From: Senegalia massiliensis
Lineage (GTDB): Bacteria > Bacillota > Clostridia > Tissierellales > SIT17
DNA length: 64,000 bases
Assembly: GCF_009911265.1 (NCBI RefSeq)
Contig: NZ_QXXA01000016.1
Span: forward strand, 1-64,000
Reading direction: 5' to 3'
In this document: positions 1 through 7,832 of the stretch, piece after piece
Layout of the letters: every line of letters begins with the position of its first letter
How positions within the stretch are numbered: the stretch's first letter is position 1
Notes under the pieces: model-generated
The model's input: the letters and a program-made list of their open reading frames with translations, nothing else
Database searches by the model: none
Told to the model about the DNA's origin: nothing
Position numbers and translations under genes: made by a program

Positions 1-1
1 G

Positions 2-202
2 AATAGTAAAAATGTAATTGATTTATCTCCTAAGATATTTAGAATAGTGTCTATAATATCTATAATAACGATTTTAATTCATATTATAATAGATATTATA
101 TATGTAGGTAATATTAAACACGATGATATTGTTCCATCAGTATTACTTATAATTTTCTGTGAATTTTGTAGAGGGAAGAGCTTAGCCGAAAAAAACAGTT
201 AA
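2..202 (+). CDS. C-terminal end of a small membrane protein (partial)
   Basis: An open frame enters from the left edge and ends at TAA 200-202, giving the last 66 residues. They begin NSKNVIDLSPKIFRI and include one strongly hydrophobic stretch (roughly residues 12-34), then a short polar segment, a second hydrophobic stretch and a basic tail. The start lies outside the window. This looks like the end of an integral membrane protein. I do not recognise the family, and no function can be assigned. The frame is open throughout and its composition suits a membrane protein, but coding status rests on that alone. Confidence 0.5.
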   Translation, partial: NSKNVIDLSPKIFRIVSIISIITILIHIIIDIIYVGNIKHDDIVPSVLLIIFCEFCRGKSLAEKNS

Positions 203-240
203 GATTCAATATTTCTTTAATAAATCTCATTTGTAGAAGA

Positions 241-280
241 CTATCATTAAAATTATAAATATTTATAATTTCAATGATAG
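241..280. repeat. 40-bp near-perfect palindrome
   Basis: Two 20-base arms, 241-260 and 261-280, are reverse complements with a single mismatch and no spacer. The dyad starts CTATCATT and ends AATGATAG. It sits in the gap after the partial membrane gene. Neither side carries a clear T-run, so it is a poor fit to a rho-independent terminator. It could still be an extended RNA hairpin or a binding site for a dimeric protein. Confidence 0.7.
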
Positions 281-340
281 ATCAAATAAAAAATTTAAAT
301 ATGGTATTAATTAAAAAGAAAAGAGGTATAAAGTGGATTT

Positions 341-487
341 ATGGAACAAGCAATGATAATTAGCAATTTAATTATAATCGTGGTCAGCATAATAGCAATA
401 ATTTTGCCGAGATATATACCAGAACACCTTTTTATTATAACTAAAACAGAACAAAAATTAAAAACGATGTATTTAGTGAGTGTTTAG
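341..487 (+). CDS. possible 48-aa membrane peptide
   Basis: An ATG at 341 opens a 48-codon frame ending at TAG 485-487. It encodes one hydrophobic helix (about residues 5-23), then a short PRYIPEHLF segment and a basic tail. AAGAGG lies upstream but about 15 bases from the ATG, which is long; an in-frame ATG at 353 is the other choice. The peptide could be a genuine small membrane protein or the start of a longer gene that was lost. No homologue is recognised. The flanking 203-340 and 488-606 contain only the 40-bp palindrome and AT-rich spacer. Confidence 0.35.
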   Translation: MEQAMIISNLIIIVVSIIAIILPRYIPEHLFIITKTEQKLKTMYLVSV

Positions 488-606
488 ATTAACTTAGGTT
501 GATTTGAAGTATATTATATGAATTTAAAATTTTCTAATAGATAATTCTTTGTAAAATCATGTGGTGAAATAAACATTATTTATATAATTTATAAAGGGAG
601 TAAGAC

Positions 607-1122
607 ATGCGAAAAATATATTTGAATGCTTTCATACTTATTACTATTATTTTTATAACTGCTTGCTCTTCAAGTGATTTAACAAAAGAAATTTCATTAA
701 CTACAGGCATAAATTTTTTGGATGGAAGGATATTGAAAAATGTAGATTCTCATGGTGGATTTCATGGTGATGGTACTACTTATATTGAAATTATGTTTTC
801 TGATAAAGAAAACGAAAGTATTATTAGATCAATTGAGAATAATGACAGATGGGGCAAATTACCCTTAACTGACGATTTAAATATTGCTTTATATGGTAAA
901 GGGAGTTCATCACAATTTATAGGTCCACTTGTTACAAATGATGAGGGGAAAGGATTTTTTCCAACTGTAGAAAATGGATACTACTTTTTTATTGATAGAT
1001 ACAGTGAGAGTAAAGATAAAAAGGATGATACAAGTATAATAAATCGAAATTCATTTAATTTTACAATTGCTATCTATGATAAAGATAGTAAAACACTGTA
1101 TTACTGTGAGTTAGATACATAA
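607..1122 (+). CDS. putative lipoprotein, unknown function
   Basis: This 171-residue protein has a classic lipoprotein signal: MRK, a hydrophobic core to about residue 18, then the lipobox FITAC with Cys20 as the likely lipidated residue. It should be anchored to the outer face of the cell membrane. The mature part is polar, rich in Ser, Asp and Gly, with no cysteine pairs or catalytic motif I can name. AAGGGAG ends six bases before the ATG and supports the start. It lies alone, followed by a weak AT-rich hairpin, in a region of small exported and membrane genes. Function is unknown. Confidence 0.75.
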   Translation: MRKIYLNAFILITIIFITACSSSDLTKEISLTTGINFLDGRILKNVDSHGGFHGDGTTYIEIMFSDKENESIIRSIENNDRWGKLPLTDDLNIALYGKGSSSQFIGPLVTNDEGKGFFPTVENGYYFFIDRYSESKDKKDDTSIINRNSFNFTIAIYDKDSKTLYYCELDT

Positions 1123-1128
1123 GTAAAT

Positions 1129-1162
1129 TAAGTTTACTTTAAACTTATAGCCTTATTTTTTA
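1129..1162 (+). terminator. weak terminator after the lipoprotein gene
   Basis: TAAGTTTA (1129-1136) and TAAACTTA (1140-1147) form an 8-bp stem with a 3-base loop, followed a few bases later by TTATTTTTTATT. The stem has almost no GC and the T-run is displaced, so this is a weak candidate. Confidence 0.4.
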
Positions 1163-1167
1163 TTATA

Positions 1168-1176
1168 TGGTAAAAT
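1168..1176 (+). promoter_or_regulatory. extended -10 element, possible promoter
   Basis: TGG followed by TAAAAT at 1171-1176 matches an extended -10 box, about 55 bases before the next start codon. No acceptable -35 box is seen at the usual distance, so support is weak. Confidence 0.25.
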
Positions 1177-1231
1177 ATAGATGGCTAAATAGAAAATAAT
1201 ATATTATAAAAAGAAAAAGGGGGATGTATTT

Positions 1232-1762
1232 ATGGAGATGCTATGTTCATTAAAATCTTATTATCAAGAAAACAAGTTAAGTCGTATTTTAGTTAATGTA
1301 TTTTTCTTTATTATTATTTTAATTTATTTATTCCCATTTTGGGGATTTAAGATATTTGGATTTAATACAGAGGAGGTTATTTTTGATTATCTTTTTAAAA
1401 TATTTCAATTTGACTTTGTAGTAACAGGAGCACTTACTGTAATATTTATAATGATGTATTCTTATTTAATGTCTAATAGTATCATTATAAAAGCTATATA
1501 TACTATAATTTTTGTTTTAAATTTATGGTACTCTATTATGGGAATAGGAATGTTTTCAAATCCATTTTCGTATAAAGATTTTTTAGCATTATTACCTCAA
1601 ATTATCTTATTAATTATTTTTGGATTAATTAATATTAAATTTAAAAAATACAAGTGTGTAGAAGATCATAAGGTAAATGGTTTAACTATATTCTTATCAG
1701 TAATTATACCACTATTTTTAATAAATATACTTGGTAGATTAATATTTCATTTTATTTCATAA
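1232..1762 (+). CDS. multi-pass membrane protein, unknown function
   Basis: This 176-residue, very hydrophobic protein has about five predicted membrane helices (near residues 19-38, 60-80, 86-108, 118-134 and 152-174). A short charged stretch, KFKKYKCVEDHK, lies between the last two. AAAAAGGGGG ends about eight bases before the ATG. An out-of-frame ATG at 1224 is ignored. I see no catalytic or transport motif and do not recognise the family. The gene stands alone, with a strong terminator about 80 bases downstream, so it is probably monocistronic. Confidence 0.7.
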   Translation: MEMLCSLKSYYQENKLSRILVNVFFFIIILIYLFPFWGFKIFGFNTEEVIFDYLFKIFQFDFVVTGALTVIFIMMYSYLMSNSIIIKAIYTIIFVLNLWYSIMGIGMFSNPFSYKDFLALLPQIILLIIFGLINIKFKKYKCVEDHKVNGLTIFLSVIIPLFLINILGRLIFHFIS

Positions 1763-1838
1763 ATGAAACTATGAATACTATACATAAGATATTCTTGTAA
1801 AACAATTTATTAAAATATATAGTAGAATAAATTATTTT

Positions 1839-1871
1839 AAGGCTAGAGGGAAATCTCTAGCCTTATTTTTT
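1839..1871 (+). terminator. rho-independent terminator
   Basis: A 10-bp perfect stem, AAGGCTAGAG (1839-1848) with CTCTAGCCTT (1855-1864), has a 6-base loop and is followed by ATTTTTT. It ends the transcript of the membrane protein gene upstream. Confidence 0.85.
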
Positions 1872-1931
1872 ATGAATAATTTATCCTTTTACTCAACATA
1901 TATAATGTTAATGGATTTATATATATTATAT

Positions 1932-2123
1932 TTACTTTCTTTTAATAAATTGACGTATTGAAATAAACGACATAATTAAAATTATAGGTATTATGAAAAG
2001 TAAATCAATTCTTATAATTGCTCCAATTTCATCTTTTGCCCATATTGAAACACGATACTCCCATATAATCCAAGAAATAATTAATAATAGAGTTACTATT
2101 TGAGTTTTAGTAATTTTTTTCAC
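1932..2123 (-). CDS. small two-helix membrane protein
   Basis: This minus-strand gene encodes about 63 residues: a basic N-terminus (MKKITKTQ), a first helix (about 9-23), a charged loop containing WAKDEIG, a second helix (about 41-56) and the basic tail RQFIKRK. I place the start at the GTG at 2123-2121 because AAGGTGG lies eight bases upstream of it. Two upstream in-frame GTG codons (2135 and 2132) overlap that ribosome binding site and are less likely. The shape resembles small stress or immunity-type membrane peptides, but the family is not recognised. Confidence 0.55.
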   Translation of the reverse strand: MKKITKTQIVTLLLIISWIIWEYRVSIWAKDEIGAIIRIDLLFIIPIILIMSFISIRQFIKRK

Positions 2124-2257
2124 TTTATCCACCACCTTATTGGTATCATAAATTATGTTAAATTAAATTTTATCATATCTAATAACTTAAATCTAATGTC
2201 ATTTATATTAAAAAGATATATATAAAGAGTGACCATTGCACCTCAATAAATTAATAA

Positions 2258-2428
2258 AATATCAATTTAAAAGGGGGTGGAAATGCTTCAAAAAATGCTT
2301 TGAAAAACAGGTTTAATATACCTAGCAAGTAGATGCAAGAAATGGGCATAGATAGAGATGAGATAGAAGGTAATATTACTTTTGATAGAGAAAAAATTAT
2401 TAACTCTAAACTGCTTATGTATAATTAG
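2258..2428 (+). pseudogene. broken AbrB/MazE/SpoVT-like DNA-binding gene
   Basis: The frame reads LKGGGNASKNALKNRF, then NIPSK, an in-frame TAG at 2330-2332, then MQEMGIDRDEIEGNITFD and REKII, ending at TAG 2426-2428. This follows the pattern of small AbrB-like swapped-hairpin proteins of Clostridia, in which a glycine-rich start is followed by a P-x-K-W-hydrophobic-x-x-[ML]-G-I core and a short beta hairpin. The TAG occupies the usual tryptophan position, so a TGG to TAG change is the simplest explanation. There is also no start codon: a TAA at 2255 precedes the coding-like part directly. Both defects argue for an inactive remnant. It fills most of the gap between 2124 and 2481. Confidence 0.55.
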
Positions 2429-2455
2429 ACAGTAAAAATTCGTACATGATATAAT
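2426..2455 (+). promoter_or_regulatory. sigma-A promoter of the alpha/beta hydrolase gene
   Basis: TAGACA (2426-2431), an 18-base spacer and TATAAT (2450-2455) preceded by TGA form a good vegetative promoter with an extended -10. Transcription would begin near 2462, giving a leader of about 20 bases that contains the GGAGG at 2471. Confidence 0.6.
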
Positions 2456-2481
2456 AAATAAAATTGAATTGGAGGATGATA

Positions 2482-3495
2482 ATGAAAAAGAAAATAATTA
2501 TATTCATTTTAATATCAGTTTTATTTATGCTTATGGTGATTGATAGACTTGAAAATTTTGAAATTGATTACGATGAAGAGATGGAAATTAATTTTGTCAA
2601 TTCAGGCATAAATCTTTCAGGTTCTTTATATTTACCTGATACACCACCGCCTTATGATCTTGTGTTTTTAATTCATGGTGATGGACCTCAAGATAGGACT
2701 TTGAACGGAGGATATGCCTTAATTATGAATCATTTACTAGATCAGGGGATCGCTTGTTTTTCATATGATAAAGCTGGTGTTTCTAAATCTGAGGGGAATT
2801 GGCTTGAACAAACAATGAAAGAACGCAGTGATGAAGTTGAATCAGCTCTTAAGATTCTAGAAAATAAGATACCGATAAGAAAGAAAGGCGTATTGGGTTT
2901 TTCTCAGGGAGGATGGGTCATATCAGAACTTTCTAAGTCAATGGCACCCATAGATTTTATTGTTATTGTTGGTGGAGCCATTGACTGGATGGATCAACAT
3001 ATATATTATGAAACAAAAGTAGCTGAAAGAACACATTATACAGAAAAGCAAAAAAAAGACTATTTGTCTTATGTAAGAACTTATGATGAATTAATTGTTA
3101 AAAATGATTATGAAGGATATGTAGATTTTGTTTTAAATCACGACTATGAAAAACCTATGACTAAAGAGCGATTTCACTTTTCATATTTAAATGCAGAATC
3201 CAATGCTATTGAAGGTATAAAAAATATGACAGTTCCTTTTTTAGGTTTATTTGGGGAAGAAGATCAAAATGTAGATGTTTATGAGAGTTATAAAGTATAT
3301 GATGATACATTTAAAGATATGGGTAAGGAAAACTATGAACTTTATATTTTTTCAGATGCTACTCATGAACTATTAAAAAGCAAGTATCAAGATAATGAAA
3401 CCCTTCTTTTGATCCATAGCTTTATTATTGGAGATAAAATATATACAAGTGAGTTTTTAGATACTTTAAGCAATTGGATACAAGATCTGCCTTAG
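2482..3495 (+). CDS. membrane-anchored or exported alpha/beta hydrolase
   Basis: This 337-residue protein begins with a signal-type helix (MKKK followed by about 18 hydrophobic residues), so the enzyme domain should lie outside the cytoplasm. The hydrolase fold is evident from the oxyanion segment LIHGDGPQDR, the nucleophile elbow GFSQGG (Ser141), an acid in GEEDQNV (Asp261) and DATHE (His295), in the normal order. It probably cleaves an ester or amide, but the substrate cannot be read from the sequence. I chose the ATG at 2482 because GGAGG lies six bases upstream; an upstream TTG (2464) and an ATG (2476) overlap or abut that site. Confidence 0.8.
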   Translation: MKKKIIIFILISVLFMLMVIDRLENFEIDYDEEMEINFVNSGINLSGSLYLPDTPPPYDLVFLIHGDGPQDRTLNGGYALIMNHLLDQGIACFSYDKAGVSKSEGNWLEQTMKERSDEVESALKILENKIPIRKKGVLGFSQGGWVISELSKSMAPIDFIVIVGGAIDWMDQHIYYETKVAERTHYTEKQKKDYLSYVRTYDELIVKNDYEGYVDFVLNHDYEKPMTKERFHFSYLNAESNAIEGIKNMTVPFLGLFGEEDQNVDVYESYKVYDDTFKDMGKENYELYIFSDATHELLKSKYQDNETLLLIHSFIIGDKIYTSEFLDTLSNWIQDLP

Positions 3496-3570
3496 AAAGA
3501 AGTATTAGTAAAAGAGCATAAAGCTAATAAATAGAGACGATTAAATCAAAATAATACTAAGGGGAACAGT

Positions 3571-3617
3571 GGGGAGTTTTAGAGGTGAGTACTTTACCTG
3601 AATAAACTCTCTTTTTT
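3571..3617 (+). terminator. probable terminator after the hydrolase gene
   Basis: GGGAGTTT (3572-3579) pairs with AAACTCTC (3604-3611) with one G-T wobble. An inner AGGT/ACCT stem shortens the loop, and a run of six T follows at 3612-3617. A larger 10-bp dyad (AGAGCATAAA at 3513, TTTATGCTCT at 3615) encloses it. Confidence 0.55.
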
Positions 3618-3633
3618 ATGCTCTAAAAAGTTT

Positions 3634-3668
3634 CTACATTATATAAAGGAATTTGCAACTTAATGTAG
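3634..3668 (-). terminator. possible terminator of the minus-strand regulator
   Basis: CTACATTA (3634-3641) and TAATGTAG (3661-3668) form an 8-bp stem with a 19-base loop. Read on the minus strand, it lies about 20 bases after the regulator's stop codon and is followed by AAACTTTTTAGAG. The long loop makes it a weak candidate. Confidence 0.35.
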
Positions 3669-3690
3669 AATAATATATTTATGAATTTTT

Positions 3691-4176
3691 TTACAAAATG
3701 TTACATAAGTTATTTAATATATTTTTATTTGTTTTAATTTTACCACTTTCATAATCTGTTAAAGTAGATTGATGAATTCCTAAAAGAGAAGCAAGTTCTC
3801 TTTGTGTATAACCTTTTTCAAGTCTAAATTTTTTAATTTTATTATAGTTACAATTATTTAAGTTTAATAAGTACTTATTTGTAGTACATAACATAGTAGA
3901 GATTTTATTTATAGTTTTAATAGAAGGATTTTTTATTCTTTCACTTTCAATATTGCAAATAGTATCAGATGAAAGTTTACATTTAGAAGCAAGATCCTTT
4001 TGAGTCATGTTTTTTTGTAATCTGACTTTCCTTATACGTTTCCCTAAGGTATTTTCAGAAAGGTCAGAATAGTTGTTTATATACCATTCTATATTTAGTA
4101 TTTTGTGTTTTGCTAATAAACGCTTGTCCTTGTGGATACTATGGGGATCCTTTACATGAATGCAGTTGTAATCCAC
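3691..4176 (-). CDS. XRE-type regulator with two helix-turn-helix domains; 5' end doubtful
   Basis: Two Cro/C1-type HTH domains are visible. One spans about residues 44-98 (GKRIRKVRLQKNMTQKDLA, then a recognition helix with SSDTICNIES). The other spans about 110-160 (IKKFRLEKGYTQRELASLL, then HQSTLTDYESGK). The protein is probably a transcriptional repressor or switch. The frame extends to a GTG at 4176, but no Shine-Dalgarno sequence precedes it. The first 20-30 codons are the exact antisense of the comM remnant, so they are probably not ancestral. No ATG, GTG or TTG closer to the HTH is in frame. The gene may have been truncated by the rearrangement that joined it to comM. Confidence 0.6.
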   Translation of the reverse strand: MDYNCIHVKDPHSIHKDKRLLAKHKILNIEWYINNYSDLSENTLGKRIRKVRLQKNMTQKDLASKCKLSSDTICNIESERIKNPSIKTINKISTMLCTTNKYLLNLNNCNYNKIKKFRLEKGYTQRELASLLGIHQSTLTDYESGKIKTNKNILNNLCNIL

Positions 4177-4609
4177 GTGATATAGATAGATACTTAAAAA
4201 AATTAGTGGACCTTTACTAGATAGAATAGATATACATATAGAAGTTAGTCCGGTGAAATTTGATGATTTAAGAGAAAAAGATATTACTTCTGAATCCTCT
4301 GATGAAATTCTAAAAAGGGTAAATAAATGTAGAAATAAACAAATAGAGAGATACTCAGAACAAGATATTTATTCTAATTCAGAACTTGAAGGAAGAAATA
4401 TAAATAAATATTGTCAAATTAACAAAGATGCACAAGATATATTGAAAACAGCATTTGATAAATTAGGTTTTAGTGCTAGAGCATATAATAAAATATTGAA
4501 AGTTGCTAGGACTATTGCAGATTTAGAAAATACTGAAAAAATTGAAAGTACACATATACTTGAGGCTATTCAATATAGAAGTATGGATAGAAAATATTTT
4601 TCAATTTAA
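4104..4609 (+). pseudogene. comM: C-terminal remnant of comM (YifB, Mg-chelatase-like AAA ATPase)
   Basis: Plus-strand codons from about 4119 read NACPCGYYGD, then HECSCNPRDIDRYLK, typical of the central part of ComM. After a run of seven A (4196-4202) the match moves to another frame: ISGPLLDRIDIHIEV, then the normal C-terminus ending AIQYRSMDRKY at TAA 4607-4609. One A is missing relative to an intact frame. About two thirds of the roughly 510-residue protein, including the Walker A region, is absent. A GTG at 4253 could start a 118-residue piece, but it has no good ribosome binding site. ComM family helicases act in natural transformation and sit next to dprA in many genomes, as here. I judge this copy inactive. 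Confidence 0.8.
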
Positions 4610-4643
4610 TTATGAAGAATAAATTGAAATTTGGAGGATAAAT

Positions 4644-5729
4644 ATGACTAATAGAGATATATTAATATGGCTTAATAGTATAAGTGGTATAGGAAATAAA
4701 ACTATAAATAAACTATATAATTATTTTGAAAACTTGACAGATTTATGGAACTTAAGTAATAATGATATAATGAAATTAAGTTTTTTAAGAAGCAATGTTA
4801 AAAGTAATATAATTAAATTTAAGAATTCAATTTATTATGATGATATTATTAATAAAGCTAATGATAATAATATAGAAATTATAACAATATTAGATAGTAA
4901 TTATCCATTAAAATTGAAGAATATTTATGATCCACCAAATGTATTATATTGTAAGGGTAATATTGAATTATTAAATAAGCTTTCTATAGCAATAGTTGGT
5001 TCTAGAAAAGCTACGTATTATGGCAAATGGGTTGCAGAAAAGTTATCAAAGGAACTTTCTGAATATAGTATTTGTATAGTAAGTGGTATGGCTCTTGGTA
5101 TTGATGCAATAGCTCATAAAGGTGCTATTGATAAAAATGGTAGTACAATAGCAGTATTAGGTTCTGGAGTAGATAAAGCATACCCTAAAACAAATACTAT
5201 GCTATATGATAATATTTGTGAAAAAGGACTTGTAATATCAGAGTTTCCCATAGGAATGAAACCAGTTGCAGGAAATTTTCCACTTAGAAATAGAATAATA
5301 AGTGGATTGTCTAGTGGAATATTAGTAATAGAAGCAAAAGAGAGAAGTGGTTCATTAATAACAGCTTATCATGCACTAGATCAGGGTAAAGATGTTTTTG
5401 CAGTGCCAGGAAATATAAATAGTATATATAGCAAAGGAACAAATCTTTTAATAAAAGATGGTGCAAAAATAATTACATGCTTAGAAGATATATTGGAAGA
5501 AATAATTGAAATTAATTCTATATCTAAAGAGAAAAAGATGAATTATGATAATTTAAGTGATAAAGAAATAATGGTTTTAAAATCTATAGAAAATGGACCT
5601 ATCCATTCTGATATGATAGCATATAATACTGAGATAAATATAATAGAACTTACAAGTATACTTACAATACTAGAGATGAAAAATAAAATAAAGGCTTTAC
5701 CAGGTAAAATATTTACAGTAGTTAATTAA
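4644..5729 (+). CDS. dprA: DNA processing protein DprA (Smf)
   Basis: This 361-residue protein has the full DprA layout: an N-terminal helix-hairpin-helix-like segment (about 1-60, with ISGIGNKTINKL), a Rossmann-type core (about 75-285) and a C-terminal winged-helix segment (about 300-361). Core signatures are IVGSRKATYYG, SGMALGIDAIAHKGA, LGSGVDKAYP, GNFPLRNRIISGL and GKDVFAVPGNI. DprA protects incoming single-stranded DNA and loads RecA in transformation. TTGGAGGA lies just before the ATG. It follows the comM remnant by 34 bases with no promoter visible between them, and topA follows after 15 bases. Confidence 0.95.
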   Translation: MTNRDILIWLNSISGIGNKTINKLYNYFENLTDLWNLSNNDIMKLSFLRSNVKSNIIKFKNSIYYDDIINKANDNNIEIITILDSNYPLKLKNIYDPPNVLYCKGNIELLNKLSIAIVGSRKATYYGKWVAEKLSKELSEYSICIVSGMALGIDAIAHKGAIDKNGSTIAVLGSGVDKAYPKTNTMLYDNICEKGLVISEFPIGMKPVAGNFPLRNRIISGLSSGILVIEAKERSGSLITAYHALDQGKDVFAVPGNINSIYSKGTNLLIKDGAKIITCLEDILEEIIEINSISKEKKMNYDNLSDKEIMVLKSIENGPIHSDMIAYNTEINIIELTSILTILEMKNKIKALPGKIFTVVN

Positions 5730-5744
5730 TCGGAGGCGAGTATT

Positions 5745-7817
5745 TTGGGAAAGACATTAGTAATAGTTGAGTCGCCTGCAAAGGCTAAAACTATAGGAAA
5801 ATTTTTAGGAAGAAAATATAAAATTAAAGCATCGGTAGGTCACGTTATTGATTTGCCAAAAAGTAAATTGGGAATAGATATTGAAAATGATTTTGAACCA
5901 AGATATATAACAATAAGGGGAAAAGGACCTATACTTAGTGAATTAAAAAAAGAGGCTAAAAAGGCAGATAAAGTATATCTTGCTACTGACCCTGATAGAG
6001 AAGGGGAAGCTATCTCTTGGCATTTAGCTAAAGCACTTAAATTAGATGACAAAGAAAAGAATAGAATTGAGTTTAATGAAATAACTAAAAACACAATAAA
6101 GAATGCAATTAAAAATCCTAGAAGTATTGATATGGATTTAGTAGATGCACAACAAGCTAGAAGAGTTTTAGATAGATTAGTTGGTTATAAAATTAGTCCT
6201 TTACTTTGGAAAAAAGTAAGAAAAGGGCTAAGTGCAGGTAGAGTACAGTCTGTCGCTACTAAGTTAATAGTAGATAGAGAAAGAGAAATTGATAAATTTA
6301 AACCAGAAGAATATTGGAGTATTGAATTTATATTACTTAAAGATAAAAAAGAGTTTGAATCATTATTAAATGGAAAAGTAATAGATGGCAAGTTAGAAAA
6401 AATTAAAATTTCTAACAAAGAAGAATCTGAAGTTATAATTAATGAAATTTCTAACTCAAGTTTGATAGTAGAAAATGTTAAAAGAGGTAAAAAGAAAAGA
6501 AAACCATATCCTTCTTACACTACTAGTAGTCTTCAACAGGATGCATCTAATCGTTTAGGTTTTTCTACTAAGAAAACAATGAAGTTAGCACAGGATTTAT
6601 ATCAAGGTATTGATATAAAAGGAGAAGGGACTGTAGGACTTGTAACATATATAAGAACAGATTCTACTAGGATATCTAGTGAAGCTAGAAATAAAGTGGA
6701 AAGCTATATTTTAGATAGTTTTGGAGATAAGTATTTATCTAAAAATAAAAATTCTAAAGGTAAAAAAAATATACAAGATGCACATGAAGCAATAAGACCA
6801 ACAGATGTATTTAAGACCCCTGAAAAAATAAAAGATTCTTTAAGTAAAGATCAATACAAGTTATATAATTTGATATGGCAAAGATTTGTAGCTAGTCAAA
6901 TGTCAAGTGCAGTATATGACACTTTAACTATAGATATAAAGGCTTCTGATTATAGACTAAGGACTAGTGGTTCTCAAATAAGTTTTGATGGATTTATGAA
7001 AGTATATCCTATAAAAAGTAAAGATAAAAATATTAATATACCTGATATGAAAGCAGGAGATATATTAGATATAAAAGATGTTTTGCCAAAACAACATTTT
7101 ACTCAGCCGCCTGCTAGATTTACAGAAGCTAGTTTAGTTAAAACTATGGAAGAGTTAGGAATAGGAAGACCAGCTACTTATTCACCAACTATAAGCACTA
7201 TATTAAGTAGAGGATATGTTTTAATCGAAAATAAATCTTTTAAACCTACGGAATTAGGATTTATAGTAACTGATTTATTAATAGAGTATTTTAAAAATAT
7301 AATAAATGAAGAATTTACAGCAGAAATGGAAAATAAGTTAGATAAAGTTGAAGAAGGTAAAATTATTTGGAAAAATGTAATTTCAGATTTTTATGATGAT
7401 TTTAAAGGTGTATTGAAAGTAGCAGAAGATGAAATAGAAGAAATTGATATGGATGAAGAAACTGATATTGAATGTGAAAAATGTGGAAGAAATATGGTGA
7501 TTAAGCATGGTAGATATGGAAGATTTCTTGCTTGTCCTGGTTATCCAGATTGTAAAAACACGAAACCAATACTTAATAAATTAAATATTGATTGTCCTAA
7601 ATGTAAAGATGGTGAAATTATAGAAAGAAAATCTAAAAAAGGAAGAAAATTTTATGGATGTACTAATTATCCTGAATGTGATTTTGTTTCTTGGGATATG
7701 CCAATAAATGAAAAATGTCCTGAATGTAATAATATTCTTACTAAAAAGACTACTAAAAAAGGAACTACTATAAAATGTATAGAATGTGATTACAAAAAAA
7801 CCACAAAAAATAAATAG
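5745..7817 (+). CDS. topA: DNA topoisomerase I
   Basis: This type IA topoisomerase (690 residues) relaxes negative supercoils. The Toprim domain is N-terminal, with the catalytic Glu in VIVESPAKAKT and the acidic motif DPDREGEA. The active-site tyrosine is Tyr302 in TYIRTDSTR. The C-terminal 115 residues carry three four-cysteine zinc ribbons (starting CEKCGRNM, CPKCKDGE and CPECNNIL). The start is TTG, eight to nine bases after GGAGGCGAG. The gene sits between dprA and hslV. In Bacillus trmFO, xerC and then hslV follow topA; here trmFO and xerC are absent. Confidence 0.97.
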   Translation: MGKTLVIVESPAKAKTIGKFLGRKYKIKASVGHVIDLPKSKLGIDIENDFEPRYITIRGKGPILSELKKEAKKADKVYLATDPDREGEAISWHLAKALKLDDKEKNRIEFNEITKNTIKNAIKNPRSIDMDLVDAQQARRVLDRLVGYKISPLLWKKVRKGLSAGRVQSVATKLIVDREREIDKFKPEEYWSIEFILLKDKKEFESLLNGKVIDGKLEKIKISNKEESEVIINEISNSSLIVENVKRGKKKRKPYPSYTTSSLQQDASNRLGFSTKKTMKLAQDLYQGIDIKGEGTVGLVTYIRTDSTRISSEARNKVESYILDSFGDKYLSKNKNSKGKKNIQDAHEAIRPTDVFKTPEKIKDSLSKDQYKLYNLIWQRFVASQMSSAVYDTLTIDIKASDYRLRTSGSQISFDGFMKVYPIKSKDKNINIPDMKAGDILDIKDVLPKQHFTQPPARFTEASLVKTMEELGIGRPATYSPTISTILSRGYVLIENKSFKPTELGFIVTDLLIEYFKNIINEEFTAEMENKLDKVEEGKIIWKNVISDFYDDFKGVLKVAEDEIEEIDMDEETDIECEKCGRNMVIKHGRYGRFLACPGYPDCKNTKPILNKLNIDCPKCKDGEIIERKSKKGRKFYGCTNYPECDFVSWDMPINEKCPECNNILTKKTTKKGTTIKCIECDYKKTTKNK

Positions 7818-7832
7818 GCAGGTGTTTATAAA

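Noticed and set aside
583-588. TATAAT just before the lipoprotein gene
   Set aside because: A start of transcription downstream of it would fall within the ribosome binding site, and there is no -35 box at the right distance.
4253-4609. Independent 118-residue protein starting at GTG 4253
   Set aside because: The sequence is the C-terminal end of ComM with conserved family residues continuing upstream of 4253, so it is better described as part of a pseudogene.
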